Below are positions 15,212 to 22,878 of a stretch of DNA of 64,000 nt, piece after piece. The notes beneath the pieces were generated by a model. The model did not search any database. It was given only the letters and a program-made list of their open reading frames with translations, and had not been told where the DNA came from. The stretch lies in IMG/VR virus record IMGVR_UViG_3300042340_000379, positions 1 through 64,000 of that record; one strand, 5' to 3'. How positions within the stretch are numbered: the stretch's first letter is position 1; each line of letters begins with the position of its first letter. The stretch is from a virus. The translations under genes and the position numbers were made by a program.

Positions 15212-15551
15212 GCTCCTATTTTGGACTCCAATTGTAGGCATTATTTGTTTTTACATTGGCTACAATTGGATGGCAGCAGATTTAAGAGCCCGACTGTCAG
15301 AGTCCCATCTTCCTCCCAAAAAAGGGTCTCCAGTCAGAGAGGGGCCGTGTCGAGATCTTCTAAACAGGATGATACTCGAAAAAAGTCTTCCATTGGAGCT
15401 TGAAGCTCAAATTCATAACGCCCTAATATATAACAGCGTTGTTAAAGTTGAGGAAAAAGATAAAAAATGGGCCGAGCTGGCTATAGGTCAACTTCTAAAT
15501 GATGCACGAGCGGCACTAGAATGTGAGTACTCACAGCACATGCTAAAGTAA
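15183..15551 (+). CDS. Small membrane-anchored protein, 122 aa
   Basis: N-terminal membrane helix (about residues 11-32) followed by a charged helical domain with two Cys. With the previous membrane gene it could form an envelope-associated pair, as Rz-type spanins do; that role is not demonstrated. Confidence 0.5.
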   Translation: MLQTWYRSHKLLFWTPIVGIICFYIGYNWMAADLRARLSESHLPPKKGSPVREGPCRDLLNRMILEKSLPLELEAQIHNALIYNSVVKVEEKDKKWAELAIGQLLNDARAALECEYSQHMLK

Positions 15552-15574
15552 GTTTAGCCTTTACTATTCGCGCT

Positions 15575-16087
15575 ATGTCTATATCTGATGCTACTCGCTT
15601 TTTAACAACCAATTTCCCTCTAAATTGGCAGAAAAAGGAAATTCTTTCTGAGGACGACGACTTAGCAGCGGTGTACCTATCTTGGATGGACGACTTTACA
15701 CCAGTCACAATCGAGTTTATCCTAGACTTAATACAAGGCTGCGTAAACTGTAAAGTAGACCTGTCAATTGGAGCAGAGCAGTTAAGCCAAATTGGTACGC
15801 CAGAAAGCTGTGTAGCATTCTGCAAAGACCAAATGCAGCAAGTTGCAAACCGGATGCTTCAAATCGCAGAGCCGTCCGTTTTGTTTCTTGACCGCAAAGT
15901 TGAATATAAAGATCTTCAGCCGCTTGAAACAAACGGCGAGGTCACTTTCCTTATTTCGCCAGACTACGACACAGTTGAGTTTGACCTGCTCAAAATCTGT
16001 AATCAGTATGTGGAAGGGGCCGTTCCAGTTAGGTTAAAACCCTGGAACAAACCTAAGTTAATGATGACTGTTCGCGCTCAAGATTAA
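15575..16087 (+). CDS. Hypothetical protein, 170 aa
   Basis: Not recognised; mixed alpha/beta, acidic, with four Cys. No clear ribosome-binding site. It ends two bases before an operator-like palindrome. Confidence 0.5.
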   Translation: MSISDATRFLTTNFPLNWQKKEILSEDDDLAAVYLSWMDDFTPVTIEFILDLIQGCVNCKVDLSIGAEQLSQIGTPESCVAFCKDQMQQVANRMLQIAEPSVLFLDRKVEYKDLQPLETNGEVTFLISPDYDTVEFDLLKICNQYVEGAVPVRLKPWNKPKLMMTVRAQD

Positions 16088-16088
16088 G

Positions 16089-16103
16089 CTTGTACTGTAC
16101 AAA
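16089..16103. promoter_or_regulatory. Palindromic site TTTGTA-N3-TACAAA, copy 2
   Basis: CTTGTACTGTACAAA, one mismatch at the first base. Intergenic, 87 bases before the next ATG. Confidence 0.6.
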
Positions 16104-16126
16104 AATGTTACGTTGAAAATCCCCGA

Positions 16127-16146
16127 TCTAATGTGCGCACATTAGA
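16127..16146. promoter_or_regulatory. 20-bp perfect palindrome
   Basis: TCTAATGTGC followed directly by GCACATTAGA. A zero-loop palindrome of this length suits a dimeric repressor. It lies between the 15-bp site at 16089 and the gene at 16191. Confidence 0.55.
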
Positions 16147-16190
16147 CAGCAGCTAAGCAAGCTAAGATAAACAAAAACTTGTTTTGCTAA

Positions 16191-16757
16191 ATGCGCTTCT
16201 CCCTAGTAAAAAACGGCACAAATGTCTCTGAGAGTGATTCTCTCAGAGACATTTGTGCAAAGTTTAACCTTGTAATGAACCAGCTAGTCTTTCCTGATGT
16301 GGTCGAGATTGTATCTGGCACCTCAGTACTCGCAACAGTTAAGCCTAGCTCTCTGGTTTATGACAATAATGTTTTTCAACCTGAGGTAAGTCATTGGTTT
16401 AAAATTAACCCAACAGACAAGGAAAAAGACGCTTACTTTAAATGCCAAGAGGCAATCAGCATCTACTCAGATAGATGTATGAAACTCCTGCCAAAACCGT
16501 CAATCGTAAGCGGAGACATTAAAGTATGGTTGGAGATGGCAAGGCGGGTGCTAGAAAATGAACTTCCGATAGGAAATCCATATAGTACTAAAGCAGTTGC
16601 AACTCTTTCGGTATACCATCTTTACACTAAACCTCCCCAGCAGCGAGAGATAGTTAAAATTTTGACTCAGCTACGGCTAGCCTTGCTTTACTGCCATATT
16701 TCTATTTTTAGCAGTGCGGGGCCAGATACGGTTTATTATCTCAAGCCCTCCCGCTAG
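16191..16757 (+). CDS. Hypothetical protein, 188 aa, with hairpin in its 5' coding end
   Basis: Not recognised; mixed alpha/beta with a helical C-terminal half. Codons 9-23 form a 19-bp perfect hairpin, unusual for a coding start. Two palindromes precede it, so its expression is probably controlled at both DNA and RNA levels. Confidence 0.5.
   Translation: MRFSLVKNGTNVSESDSLRDICAKFNLVMNQLVFPDVVEIVSGTSVLATVKPSSLVYDNNVFQPEVSHWFKINPTDKEKDAYFKCQEAISIYSDRCMKLLPKPSIVSGDIKVWLEMARRVLENELPIGNPYSTKAVATLSVYHLYTKPPQQREIVKILTQLRLALLYCHISIFSSAGPDTVYYLKPSR
16216..16258 (+). promoter_or_regulatory. 19-bp perfect hairpin inside the coding start
   Basis: GCACAAATGTCTCTGAGAG (16216-16234) is the exact reverse complement of 16240-16258, with a five-base loop. 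It would strongly stall ribosomes or recruit RNase III and begins 25 bases after the ATG. Confidence 0.6.
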
Positions 16758-16817
16758 CCGCCAAGCGCGGCAGCAAGATACAAGCTTTCATCCCCCACCT
16801 AAGCAAAAAATGCAAAA

Positions 16818-16835
16818 TATCACGGTACCGTGATA
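16818..16835. promoter_or_regulatory. 18-bp perfect palindrome
   Basis: TATCACGGT followed by ACCGTGATA, in the 365-bp gap after the 188-aa gene. Likely an operator. Confidence 0.5.
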
Positions 16836-16955
16836 CCCATGATTCTATCATTGAGATTAAAATGGAGACAAGCTGAATGACTTGGGGTTGTTTTGCTTTT
16901 GATCTCATGGGTAATGGGCAAAGGCGCTTATCAAAAGGTAAGCGCCTTATTTTTT
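16832..16955 (+). ncRNA. Candidate small RNA with terminator
   Basis: TACCCATGA (16834-16842) pairs with TCATGGGTA about 60 bases later, with inner GAGATTAAAA/TTTTGATCTC. The unit ends in a strong terminator, AAGGCGCTTA (16921-16930)/TAAGCGCCTT (16939-16948), followed by six T. No reading frame explains it. The promoter would overlap the 18-bp palindrome. Confidence 0.45.
16921..16955 (+). terminator. Factor-independent terminator
   Basis: 10-bp perfect stem, eight-base loop, T6 tract. Confidence 0.8.
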
Positions 16956-16986
16956 AAGCTGTTGTTCAAATTGCACACTTTGTAGC

Positions 16987-17120
16987 TATAATAAAAATAG
17001 TTGACGGGGGTTAACTTGGTTTGCGGGGTGTGTCATAGAAGCACCCCAGCAAATCTCTAATATTGACTACAGATAGAACAGTCAAAAGCGCCAGGATGAA
17101 ATAAACTTCTGGCGCTTTTT
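16987..17120 (+). ncRNA. Candidate small RNA, about 120 nt
   Basis: A perfect -10 box TATAAT (16987-16992) preceded by TTGTTC, then a GC hairpin (TTTGC-GGGGTG...CACCCC-A-GCAAA, about 17020-17055), a GACT/ACAGTC pairing, and a terminator with stem AAAGCGCCAG/CTGGCGCTTT (17085-17094, 17109-17118) and a T run. No ORF fits. It looks like an independent transcript. Confidence 0.5.
17085..17120 (+). terminator. Factor-independent terminator
   Basis: 10-bp perfect stem with a 14-base loop and T5. The next gene's first ATG lies two bases beyond it. Confidence 0.75.
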
Positions 17121-17122
17121 CT

Positions 17123-17476
17123 ATGAAACCTAATATTTACCCTCTTGGTAATCACTCTTTCCAGCTATTCTGGCCAGAGCTGATTATGACCATTACATTC
17201 AAGTATCTAATTAACCAGCACAAAATAGAAAGTCCATTTGTAATTCAGCACTACCAAGGAAAACCTGTAGGTCAGCGCTATTTTGGATACTATGACGGCA
17301 CTCAGTATATTTCAGCAGAAGCGGGTGAAGTTACTCATGAAACACTCTGCCAAACCATCGCAATTACGGACAGTGACATAATTAGACCATGCGCGGTAAA
17401 CTTGTTTCAGAACTCTATTTTGAAACAAATTGATCATGGTTCGTATATCGTCGTCAAAGCAACACCAATACCCTAA
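17123..17476 (+). CDS. Hypothetical protein, 117 aa
   Basis: Not recognised; beta-rich. The ATG at 17123 abuts a terminator, so no leader would exist; ATG 17186 (96 aa) is a plausible alternative start. Confidence 0.4.
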   Translation: MKPNIYPLGNHSFQLFWPELIMTITFKYLINQHKIESPFVIQHYQGKPVGQRYFGYYDGTQYISAEAGEVTHETLCQTIAITDSDIIRPCAVNLFQNSILKQIDHGSYIVVKATPIP

Positions 17477-17495
17477 TCTAAAAAGGATTGTCCCA

Positions 17496-18029
17496 ATGCA
17501 AGAAAAGCTACTGTTGGGAGGAGGTTTCGCAGCATTAGTTTTTACTGTAGTATTCGCTCTGGCTAAAGGGGCAAAACTAGAAACTCCTTCAAGTGAATCT
17601 CTCATAGAAATTCCATTAGCCAAAACTGATGAAGGCCAACAATACGGCTTTGCAGCAGGTCAAGGCTTAGACGAGTTCTGTATTGCATCAGGTATGGGCG
17701 AGGTTACAATTAGCAAAAACGAAGAGTTTAATGCAATCGCCCCTTTTACTGGAGAAGTTAAGCAGATTGTTACAAAGCCAGGCTGCGAGCCCTGCCACTT
17801 TTATCAATCTCCTTTCTCTAACTACGCCCTTAAGCTGTGTGGAAACGCAAAAACAGGTAGCTACTCTAAGGGAGACGTTATAGCAACCAGTAAGCGCATG
17901 ACATTCGGCCTATTTGAGGCAATTCAGAACGAACCAGGTGCATCTCCAGTATACGAACCCAAGCCCCCAGCTGTAGGAGCTACTGAAAGTCAGTCCTACT
18001 TAAGAAAGGTGTTCCCTAACAATGAGTAG
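17496..18029 (+). CDS. Membrane-anchored, degenerate M23-like protein, 177 aa
   Basis: Residues 3-20 form an N-terminal membrane helix. The rest has the beta layout of lysostaphin/lipoyl-type folds (Ala-Pro-Phe-Thr-Gly-Glu-Val, then Lys-Gly-Asp-Val-Ile-Ala-Thr) but lacks the H-X3-D and H-X-H zinc ligands and instead has a Cys-Glu-Pro-Cys pair. A structural or binding role in the wall is likelier than catalysis. ATG 17496 is chosen because AAAGGA precedes it and it starts the hydrophobic segment. Confidence 0.45.
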   Translation: MQEKLLLGGGFAALVFTVVFALAKGAKLETPSSESLIEIPLAKTDEGQQYGFAAGQGLDEFCIASGMGEVTISKNEEFNAIAPFTGEVKQIVTKPGCEPCHFYQSPFSNYALKLCGNAKTGSYSKGDVIATSKRMTFGLFEAIQNEPGASPVYEPKPPAVGATESQSYLRKVFPNNE

Positions 18030-18315
18030 CTACCTAATCTCAAAAAGAAAAGCCCATCGACTCAACTCCAAAGTACCTGGAAAACACCCAGTTGTAAAAG
18101 ACGAAAGCCTGATAAATCTAATCAAGTTGCACCAAATTTGGTACAAACAAGAAGAAACCAAAAAGATTTTTAGAGCTCGCCATTACGGCCAGGATCAACC
18201 CTATACTTTGGAAAGCGCTTTTCCTGAAAGCAGCAGTAAACCGTCATATACGGCCTTAGTTGCAGAAGCTAAAGCTAGAGGTCTTTCTATACCAACCATT
18301 GATTTATGCCTATAA
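18022..18315 (+). CDS. Hypothetical basic protein, 97 aa
   Basis: Not recognised. Basic, with a Lys/Arg-rich N-terminus. It overlaps both neighbours (8 bases upstream, 10 downstream), so the three genes 17496-18569 form one translational unit. Confidence 0.5.
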   Translation: MSSYLISKRKAHRLNSKVPGKHPVVKDESLINLIKLHQIWYKQEETKKIFRARHYGQDQPYTLESAFPESSSKPSYTALVAEAKARGLSIPTIDLCL

Positions 18316-18569
18316 GTTCAAAAGATACGTTAGTCAGTTTGATATCTCAAGACACAGGTCTGTCAGAAAAAACAGTCAGAGACGTTCTTACAGCTCTCTC
18401 GTCAGCAGTAGCTCAGGTCTTAAAAGAGCATAAAAAAGTAACCCTTTACGGTCTGGCAGTATGTGAAATAAAAAAGGCCGCAGATATGAGCACGATTGGA
18501 AGACCTATGACCCGCTCGGTTATTCAAATTCGACCGACCGCCACGTTCAAAAAGAACGTACTCAGCTAA
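18306..18569 (+). CDS. HU-like DNA-binding protein, 87 aa
   Basis: Histone-like protein expected to bend or coat DNA. The N-terminal helices (Ser-Lys-Asp-Thr-Leu-Val, Leu-Ser-Glu-Lys-Thr-Val) and Val-Thr-Leu-Tyr-Gly-Leu match the IHF/HU dimer core (VxLxGFG), with Arg-Pro-Met-Thr in the DNA-binding arm and a final Phe-Lys. The Gly-Phe-Gly is changed to Gly-Leu-Ala. Length is typical. Confidence 0.7.
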   Translation: MPISSKDTLVSLISQDTGLSEKTVRDVLTALSSAVAQVLKEHKKVTLYGLAVCEIKKAADMSTIGRPMTRSVIQIRPTATFKKNVLS

Positions 18570-18577
18570 GCTAAAAT

Positions 18578-18592
18578 TTTGTACTGTACAAA
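18578..18592. promoter_or_regulatory. Palindromic site TTTGTA-N3-TACAAA, copy 3
   Basis: Perfect TTTGTACTGTACAAA, nine bases after the HU-like stop and 19 bases before ATG 18612, a position where bound protein would block transcription or the ribosome site. Confidence 0.65.
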
Positions 18593-18611
18593 TTTACCCC
18601 CGGAAACAACC

Positions 18612-19016
18612 ATGCAACTCACAATCACTGGAACTCCGACTGAGATTAAAGAATTCTTGAGTAAAGAATCTACTAAGCCTTTAGCAACAACGCTTGAGAT
18701 TCAAGAAGAAACTGCTGTAGATACTCAAGAGTCTAATGACTGCAATCTGTTTGAAAAAATTCTGGAAGTGTTGAAAGGAAATGAATTGTTTTTCCTTCCA
18801 ATAGGAAGTGAAAACTCAATCACAGCTAAAACCCTAGCCTACGACATTATTGAGATGATCGACGGCTATTCTACAGATGATTGGAACCAGGGAATAAACG
18901 CTCAACTTGTAAACTACATCAAACCTCTAGCTGCAGACCCTAATTCGGAAATTAAAATGGTAGATAACAGCGCTCTGCATTATCCGCATCTGTTCTACCG
19001 TACCCGCCTAAGCTAA
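18612..19016 (+). CDS. Hypothetical acidic protein, 134 aa
   Basis: Not recognised; acidic, helical C-terminal half. ATG 18612 is chosen because the longer frame would start in the palindromic site. Probably controlled through that site. Confidence 0.5.
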   Translation: MQLTITGTPTEIKEFLSKESTKPLATTLEIQEETAVDTQESNDCNLFEKILEVLKGNELFFLPIGSENSITAKTLAYDIIEMIDGYSTDDWNQGINAQLVNYIKPLAADPNSEIKMVDNSALHYPHLFYRTRLS

Positions 19017-19070
19017 AAGTTAAGAAATGCGCTAGTCTGGATAGAACCATCACTAGCGCATCAGTCGGTT

Positions 19071-20027
19071 ATGAAAAAATCTATAGCATCTCTATTTCTA
19101 GTTCTACTAAGCGCGGAACCAGCGCTGGCCTTATTTTCTACTACAGAGTACGAAATTGAAACTCCTCAAGCTATAGCAACAGTTAATGGAGTTGATTTAA
19201 AAAGAGTGCCCAACGCCCCGTTTAGAATCGCTATCTCAAGAAATAGCCCAGTTGGAGTTCTAAACCCAGACACCCAAATAAAAATTCTTGATGGGATTTC
19301 TAGAACTCAAGAAGAACTTACCCCTCCAAATGAGTTGAGTTCTGAAGTAGAAATTCAAGAAAAGGAACCCATTAAGATAGAGTTTAAGAGCCCCGCTGTT
19401 CGATTTCGCGTTAGCATTCCAGCTATTATCCAATCTAAAACAGATATTGCAAAGGCGAATGCCAATCCTGGAATAGGAGAAAATGAGTATATCCCTAGAG
19501 GCGGATTAGCCCGATCAGCTGAAAGAGTAATGGCTGACCCAGTAGGGGCCGCAGCTCTTGTTGATATTGCGAACCATTTAGGCCTAGATCCTACAGAGTT
19601 TATAGCTTTAATGTCTTGGGAAAGTGCTGGAACCCTAAATCCTAATGTCTTAGGAGGAGTTAAAAATTCCTACAAAGGACTTATTCAGTTCTCCCCTGGC
19701 AACGCTAAAAAATATGGGGTCACAGAGCAGATTAGCATTAGCCAATATGCGCCTGCTATTAAAGAATATCTGCTACATAGAGGATTTAAGCCAGGTGAAC
19801 ATAAAGACATTCGGTATGCTTACTCAGCTATTTTGGCCGGACAAGCCGGACAAAAATACTGGGGGCGAAAGGATAGCAATGGAACGAATGTTTGGAATGC
19901 TGAAAAGCACTTCAAATCAGGAGTTCACTATGAGCGGGCAAAAGCTTTCCTTGAGGCATCTCTAAAAGAAATGCCAGCTTCCAAACCCCAGCAGTATGAG
20001 ATTCCAGAAGTCGCTCTCTCATTTTAG
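19071..20027 (+). CDS. Secreted lysozyme-like transglycosylase, 318 aa
   Basis: Cuts the glycan strands of peptidoglycan. Signal peptide at residues 1-20 ending Ala-Leu-Ala. The C-terminal domain (about 155-300) has the lysozyme fold signature: catalytic Glu in Met-Ser-Trp-Glu-Ser-Ala-Gly, Gly-Leu-Ile-Gln-Phe-Ser-Pro, and Tyr-Ser-Ala-Ile-Leu-Ala-Gly. The middle 130 residues are an unrecognised beta-rich region. Overlaps the following M23 gene, so both hydrolases are likely made together. Confidence 0.8.
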   Translation: MKKSIASLFLVLLSAEPALALFSTTEYEIETPQAIATVNGVDLKRVPNAPFRIAISRNSPVGVLNPDTQIKILDGISRTQEELTPPNELSSEVEIQEKEPIKIEFKSPAVRFRVSIPAIIQSKTDIAKANANPGIGENEYIPRGGLARSAERVMADPVGAAALVDIANHLGLDPTEFIALMSWESAGTLNPNVLGGVKNSYKGLIQFSPGNAKKYGVTEQISISQYAPAIKEYLLHRGFKPGEHKDIRYAYSAILAGQAGQKYWGRKDSNGTNVWNAEKHFKSGVHYERAKAFLEASLKEMPASKPQQYEIPEVALSF

Positions 20028-20634
20028 AACCGTGCGGATAAAATTACCCTTTAGAGCCCTTTTAGTAATCTTGCTACTGGGCTCTTTTATTTTAAGCCTC
20101 TCTTTTACTAACAAGCCCACCACAGTTGACCAAAAACCTAAAGTACAGATTGCTCAAGTTGAAAAAATTGAAGGGGAACCACAGCCCACAACAGAAAAGT
20201 TTACAGCCCCCTCTGGATTTGCGGCCACTTCTTTTCCAGTAGGAAGTTTTCAAGGCTATACCTCTGCCTTTGGATACAGGGTTCATCCAATGAATAGAAC
20301 CACACGTTTTCACTATGGGCTCGATATTAGTGGGCCATTAGGCTCACCTCTATATGCTTGGGCAACTGGAACTGTAGTCAGAGCCCAGCATACAGACAAT
20401 AATACATGTGGAAAATATGTAGAAGTTAAATCTGGCGTTTGGACAAGTTTATACTGCCACGCCGATAGTGTGCTTGTAAACGTGGGCGATCAAGTGAAAG
20501 CAGGCGAGTTAATCGCGACATTAGGAACGACTGGATCTTCTACTGGCCCACATCTTCACTGGGGACTCAAGTATGATGGTCAGTGGGTAGATCCAAACAT
20601 TGTTCTTTTGGAGATGAAGAATATTCAATCATGA
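19996..20634 (+). CDS. M23 zinc endopeptidase, 212 aa
   Basis: Cuts peptide cross-links in the wall. A membrane helix at about 18-36 is followed by the complete M23 domain (about 80-205): Phe-Gly-Tyr-Arg-X-His-Pro, His-Tyr-Gly-Leu-Asp (zinc ligands), and His-Leu-His-Trp-Gly (catalytic His and ligand). Overlaps the transglycosylase by 32 bases and ends in an ATGA overlap with the next gene. Confidence 0.88.
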   Translation: MRFQKSLSHFRTVRIKLPFRALLVILLLGSFILSLSFTNKPTTVDQKPKVQIAQVEKIEGEPQPTTEKFTAPSGFAATSFPVGSFQGYTSAFGYRVHPMNRTTRFHYGLDISGPLGSPLYAWATGTVVRAQHTDNNTCGKYVEVKSGVWTSLYCHADSVLVNVGDQVKAGELIATLGTTGSSTGPHLHWGLKYDGQWVDPNIVLLEMKNIQS

Positions 20635-21458
20635 CTCAATTTACTCAACAGCAACTTGACGACAGCCGAGCAGGAAAATTCTCCAAGTTTCTTACAGAGA
20701 ACCCTACCAGGCAGCTAATTTCTTTGAGCGAGGAAGAAAAAGACGATCTTATAAAACAGCCAACGCCTATAATTGACAACGCCAAAAATGAGATTCTGCT
20801 TATTTTGTTAAGAGCCCTGCAAAAAAATCCTCTGGCTCAAGAAAGAGTTTACTCTGCTTATCTAAAGCAACCAGAGCTGCTGCTCCCAAAAATCCTCCTT
20901 TTACTTACAGGAAGAACTATCTCATACGAGCTCAAGTCAAAGCTAGTTTTAGGTGAGAAGGAAGAAGTTTACCGAGTCTCTATCTCCAAAAATTCAATTA
21001 GGGTGAAGTTTGAAAACTATCTCCCGGCTATCCATGCCGACGAGAAGGGAGAAGTGGTAAATATTTCACTAGCAGAGATAGATACAACAACTGGAGTTCA
21101 TCCTGTTGTAAAAGTCTATGCTTCTCTTTCGAGCAGAAAACCAATCAGCTCTTCATTAGCAGGAGCCCACCGCACAAAGATCAAGGCAACACTCGATCTG
21201 GATCAAACTTTTAACTCTGACCAATGGGCATTTTTGCGCTTGATCGTTGCCCTTCCAGATCAAAAATGGGAGGGGTTTAGCGTTTTTGTAAACCTAGTCC
21301 ATACTAAATCGGCTGAAATAGAAGCAGCGGCAAAAGAAGCGCTAAATGATTTTTTGGCTGAGAGGGGCACCAAAGAGTACAGAATTTTTCTGGATATCGC
21401 TGACTGGGGCCCTCTCAGTAAAATTCAGCTGCAAGCTAAAGCCCACGAGTTCACTTAA
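20631..21458 (+). CDS. Hypothetical protein, 275 aa
   Basis: Not recognised. Helical N-terminal third, beta-rich remainder. Start 20631 is fixed by the ATGA overlap with the M23 stop. Context suggests a virion or lysis-associated protein. Confidence 0.5.
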   Translation: MTQFTQQQLDDSRAGKFSKFLTENPTRQLISLSEEEKDDLIKQPTPIIDNAKNEILLILLRALQKNPLAQERVYSAYLKQPELLLPKILLLLTGRTISYELKSKLVLGEKEEVYRVSISKNSIRVKFENYLPAIHADEKGEVVNISLAEIDTTTGVHPVVKVYASLSSRKPISSSLAGAHRTKIKATLDLDQTFNSDQWAFLRLIVALPDQKWEGFSVFVNLVHTKSAEIEAAAKEALNDFLAERGTKEYRIFLDIADWGPLSKIQLQAKAHEFT

Positions 21459-21663
21459 AAAGTGACCTCGCGTGAGAATGGTAAGCCCAGATTAACTGGC
21501 AGCGATTCTTCACTCCATAGATTTTCATGAGTTCTGTTAAGTAGTCAGACACTGTCTGCGCTTGCACATTCAGCTTATGAGCAATTGCTTTTGTGTTGGG
21601 ATCGCCATAGCATAGCTCAAACAGAACCGTCCTTTGAGCGAGTGGAAGTTGATTTGTAAGCAT
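21451..21663 (-). CDS. LuxR/GerE-type HTH regulator, 70 aa
   Basis: The whole protein is one GerE helix-turn-helix domain: Gln-Arg-Thr-Val-Leu-X-Glu-Leu, Thr-Lys-Ala-Ile-Ala-His-Lys-Leu, Val-Gln-Ala-Gln-Thr-Val-Ser-Asp-Tyr-Leu, Leu-Met-Lys-Ile-Tyr-Gly-Val-Lys-Asn-Arg. No receiver domain. It is on the minus strand, convergent with the upstream gene (8-bp overlap) and divergent from the fusion gene at 21698, which it may regulate. Confidence 0.75.
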   Translation of the reverse strand: MLTNQLPLAQRTVLFELCYGDPNTKAIAHKLNVQAQTVSDYLTELMKIYGVKNRCQLIWAYHSHARSLFK

Positions 21664-21697
21664 CTTTATTCAAAAATATAAACAAGCTATTAGTCGA

Positions 21698-22834
21698 ATG
21701 CACAATGGAATTATTTTGTACGAGGGCCCTTCATTATTAAATGGAGAGCCCATTGTTGTTATTTTGACAGGTCTAAGGGCACCGTCAGCCAACTCTAAAA
21801 CTGGCCCAATGGCTCAAGTTTGGGTTCTCCCTCAAGAGATCCCGTCAGCAGCAATCAAGGAAAAAAGAGATAACTCGGTTTGCGGAGACTGCCCCCTTAA
21901 AAGCGGTATATGTTATGTAAATCCAATCACTCTAAATAACGTGTATAGAGCCTGGGTTAAAAAGTTGTACGGCTCAACAGAAAAAGATATCGCTCAGGCC
22001 ATCAAACATATCAAACTCCATAGATGCAAAGTTCGACTGACAGCGTATGGTGAAGCGCCTGCTGCTCCCTATGAAGTTTTCGAGCCCTTCCTTAAAAGCT
22101 ATACTGGTTACACCCACCAATGGAAAAATCCCTCTATTGACCAACGGTGGAAAGGTAAACTTCAAGCGTCTGTTCACTCTCTCCCCGAAGCTGAAGAAGC
22201 CTGGGCAGCAGGTTGGTCAACGTTTAGAATCACACTTCCCCATGAGAAACCTACAGAGAATGAAACCTTGTGCTTGTATATGAGCAAGGGCCTTCAATGT
22301 TCGTCTTGTGGGTTGTGTAACGGGAAAAAGAACATTACAGATCCTATTCACGGTCTTGCTCATAAGCAAACCACTTTCAAAACTATGCGCACTAGCTATA
22401 AACCTGCTCCTAAATCTAGATACCTAAAAGCTAACCACCGTTTCTTTCATGGCACCTCGGCTGATTTCTTTAATGAACCTAAAGCCCCATTCTGGTTGAC
22501 TACCAGCGAAGAAAAAGCCCAAAGGTTCTCTGTTCCGCATGAAAACGGATATGAACCTCGAGTGCTAGCCTACAGGCTAAAACGTGGGCGCATTTTTGTA
22601 TATGACACAGAAAGTGCTTTGGACTATCTCTTTGGAAAAGAAAACATTAAACTGCTCGCATCACTATGCCAGAGTGAGCGCAACAGAAAAATTGCAGAAT
22701 TAGTTATGCGTGATCTTGCTTATGATGGAGTTCTTTTTGTAAATGATAGCGGGAAAGACGAACATAGTCTTGTAGTTTTAAATCCGACCATCATCGAAGC
22801 TGCAAAAATGCCAAAGCTTAAAATTGACCACTAG
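21698..22834 (+). CDS. gp88-like protein fused to ADP-ribosyltransferase-like domain, 378 aa
   Basis: Residues 1-230 resemble the phage gp88-like family: Cys-Gly-Asp-Cys-Pro, a further Cys in Gly-Ile-Cys-Tyr-Val, Val-Arg-Leu-Thr-Ala-Tyr-Gly-Glu, and a Cys-Ser-Ser-Cys-Gly-Leu-Cys cluster that may bind iron-sulfur or zinc. Residues 245-375 resemble ADP-ribosyltransferases: Phe-His-Gly-Thr-Ser near the start, Trp-Leu-Thr-Thr-Ser-X-X-X-Ala-X-X-Phe, and Tyr-Asp-Gly-Val-Leu-Phe-Val then Val-Val-Leu-Asn-Pro. The usual catalytic Glu is not obvious. If active it could modify host proteins. Confidence 0.55.
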   Translation: MHNGIILYEGPSLLNGEPIVVILTGLRAPSANSKTGPMAQVWVLPQEIPSAAIKEKRDNSVCGDCPLKSGICYVNPITLNNVYRAWVKKLYGSTEKDIAQAIKHIKLHRCKVRLTAYGEAPAAPYEVFEPFLKSYTGYTHQWKNPSIDQRWKGKLQASVHSLPEAEEAWAAGWSTFRITLPHEKPTENETLCLYMSKGLQCSSCGLCNGKKNITDPIHGLAHKQTTFKTMRTSYKPAPKSRYLKANHRFFHGTSADFFNEPKAPFWLTTSEEKAQRFSVPHENGYEPRVLAYRLKRGRIFVYDTESALDYLFGKENIKLLASLCQSERNRKIAELVMRDLAYDGVLFVNDSGKDEHSLVVLNPTIIEAAKMPKLKIDH

Positions 22835-22878
22835 GCTTTAGCTTCTCTTGGTAGAGTAGAAGAAGCTTGAGCCTACCT

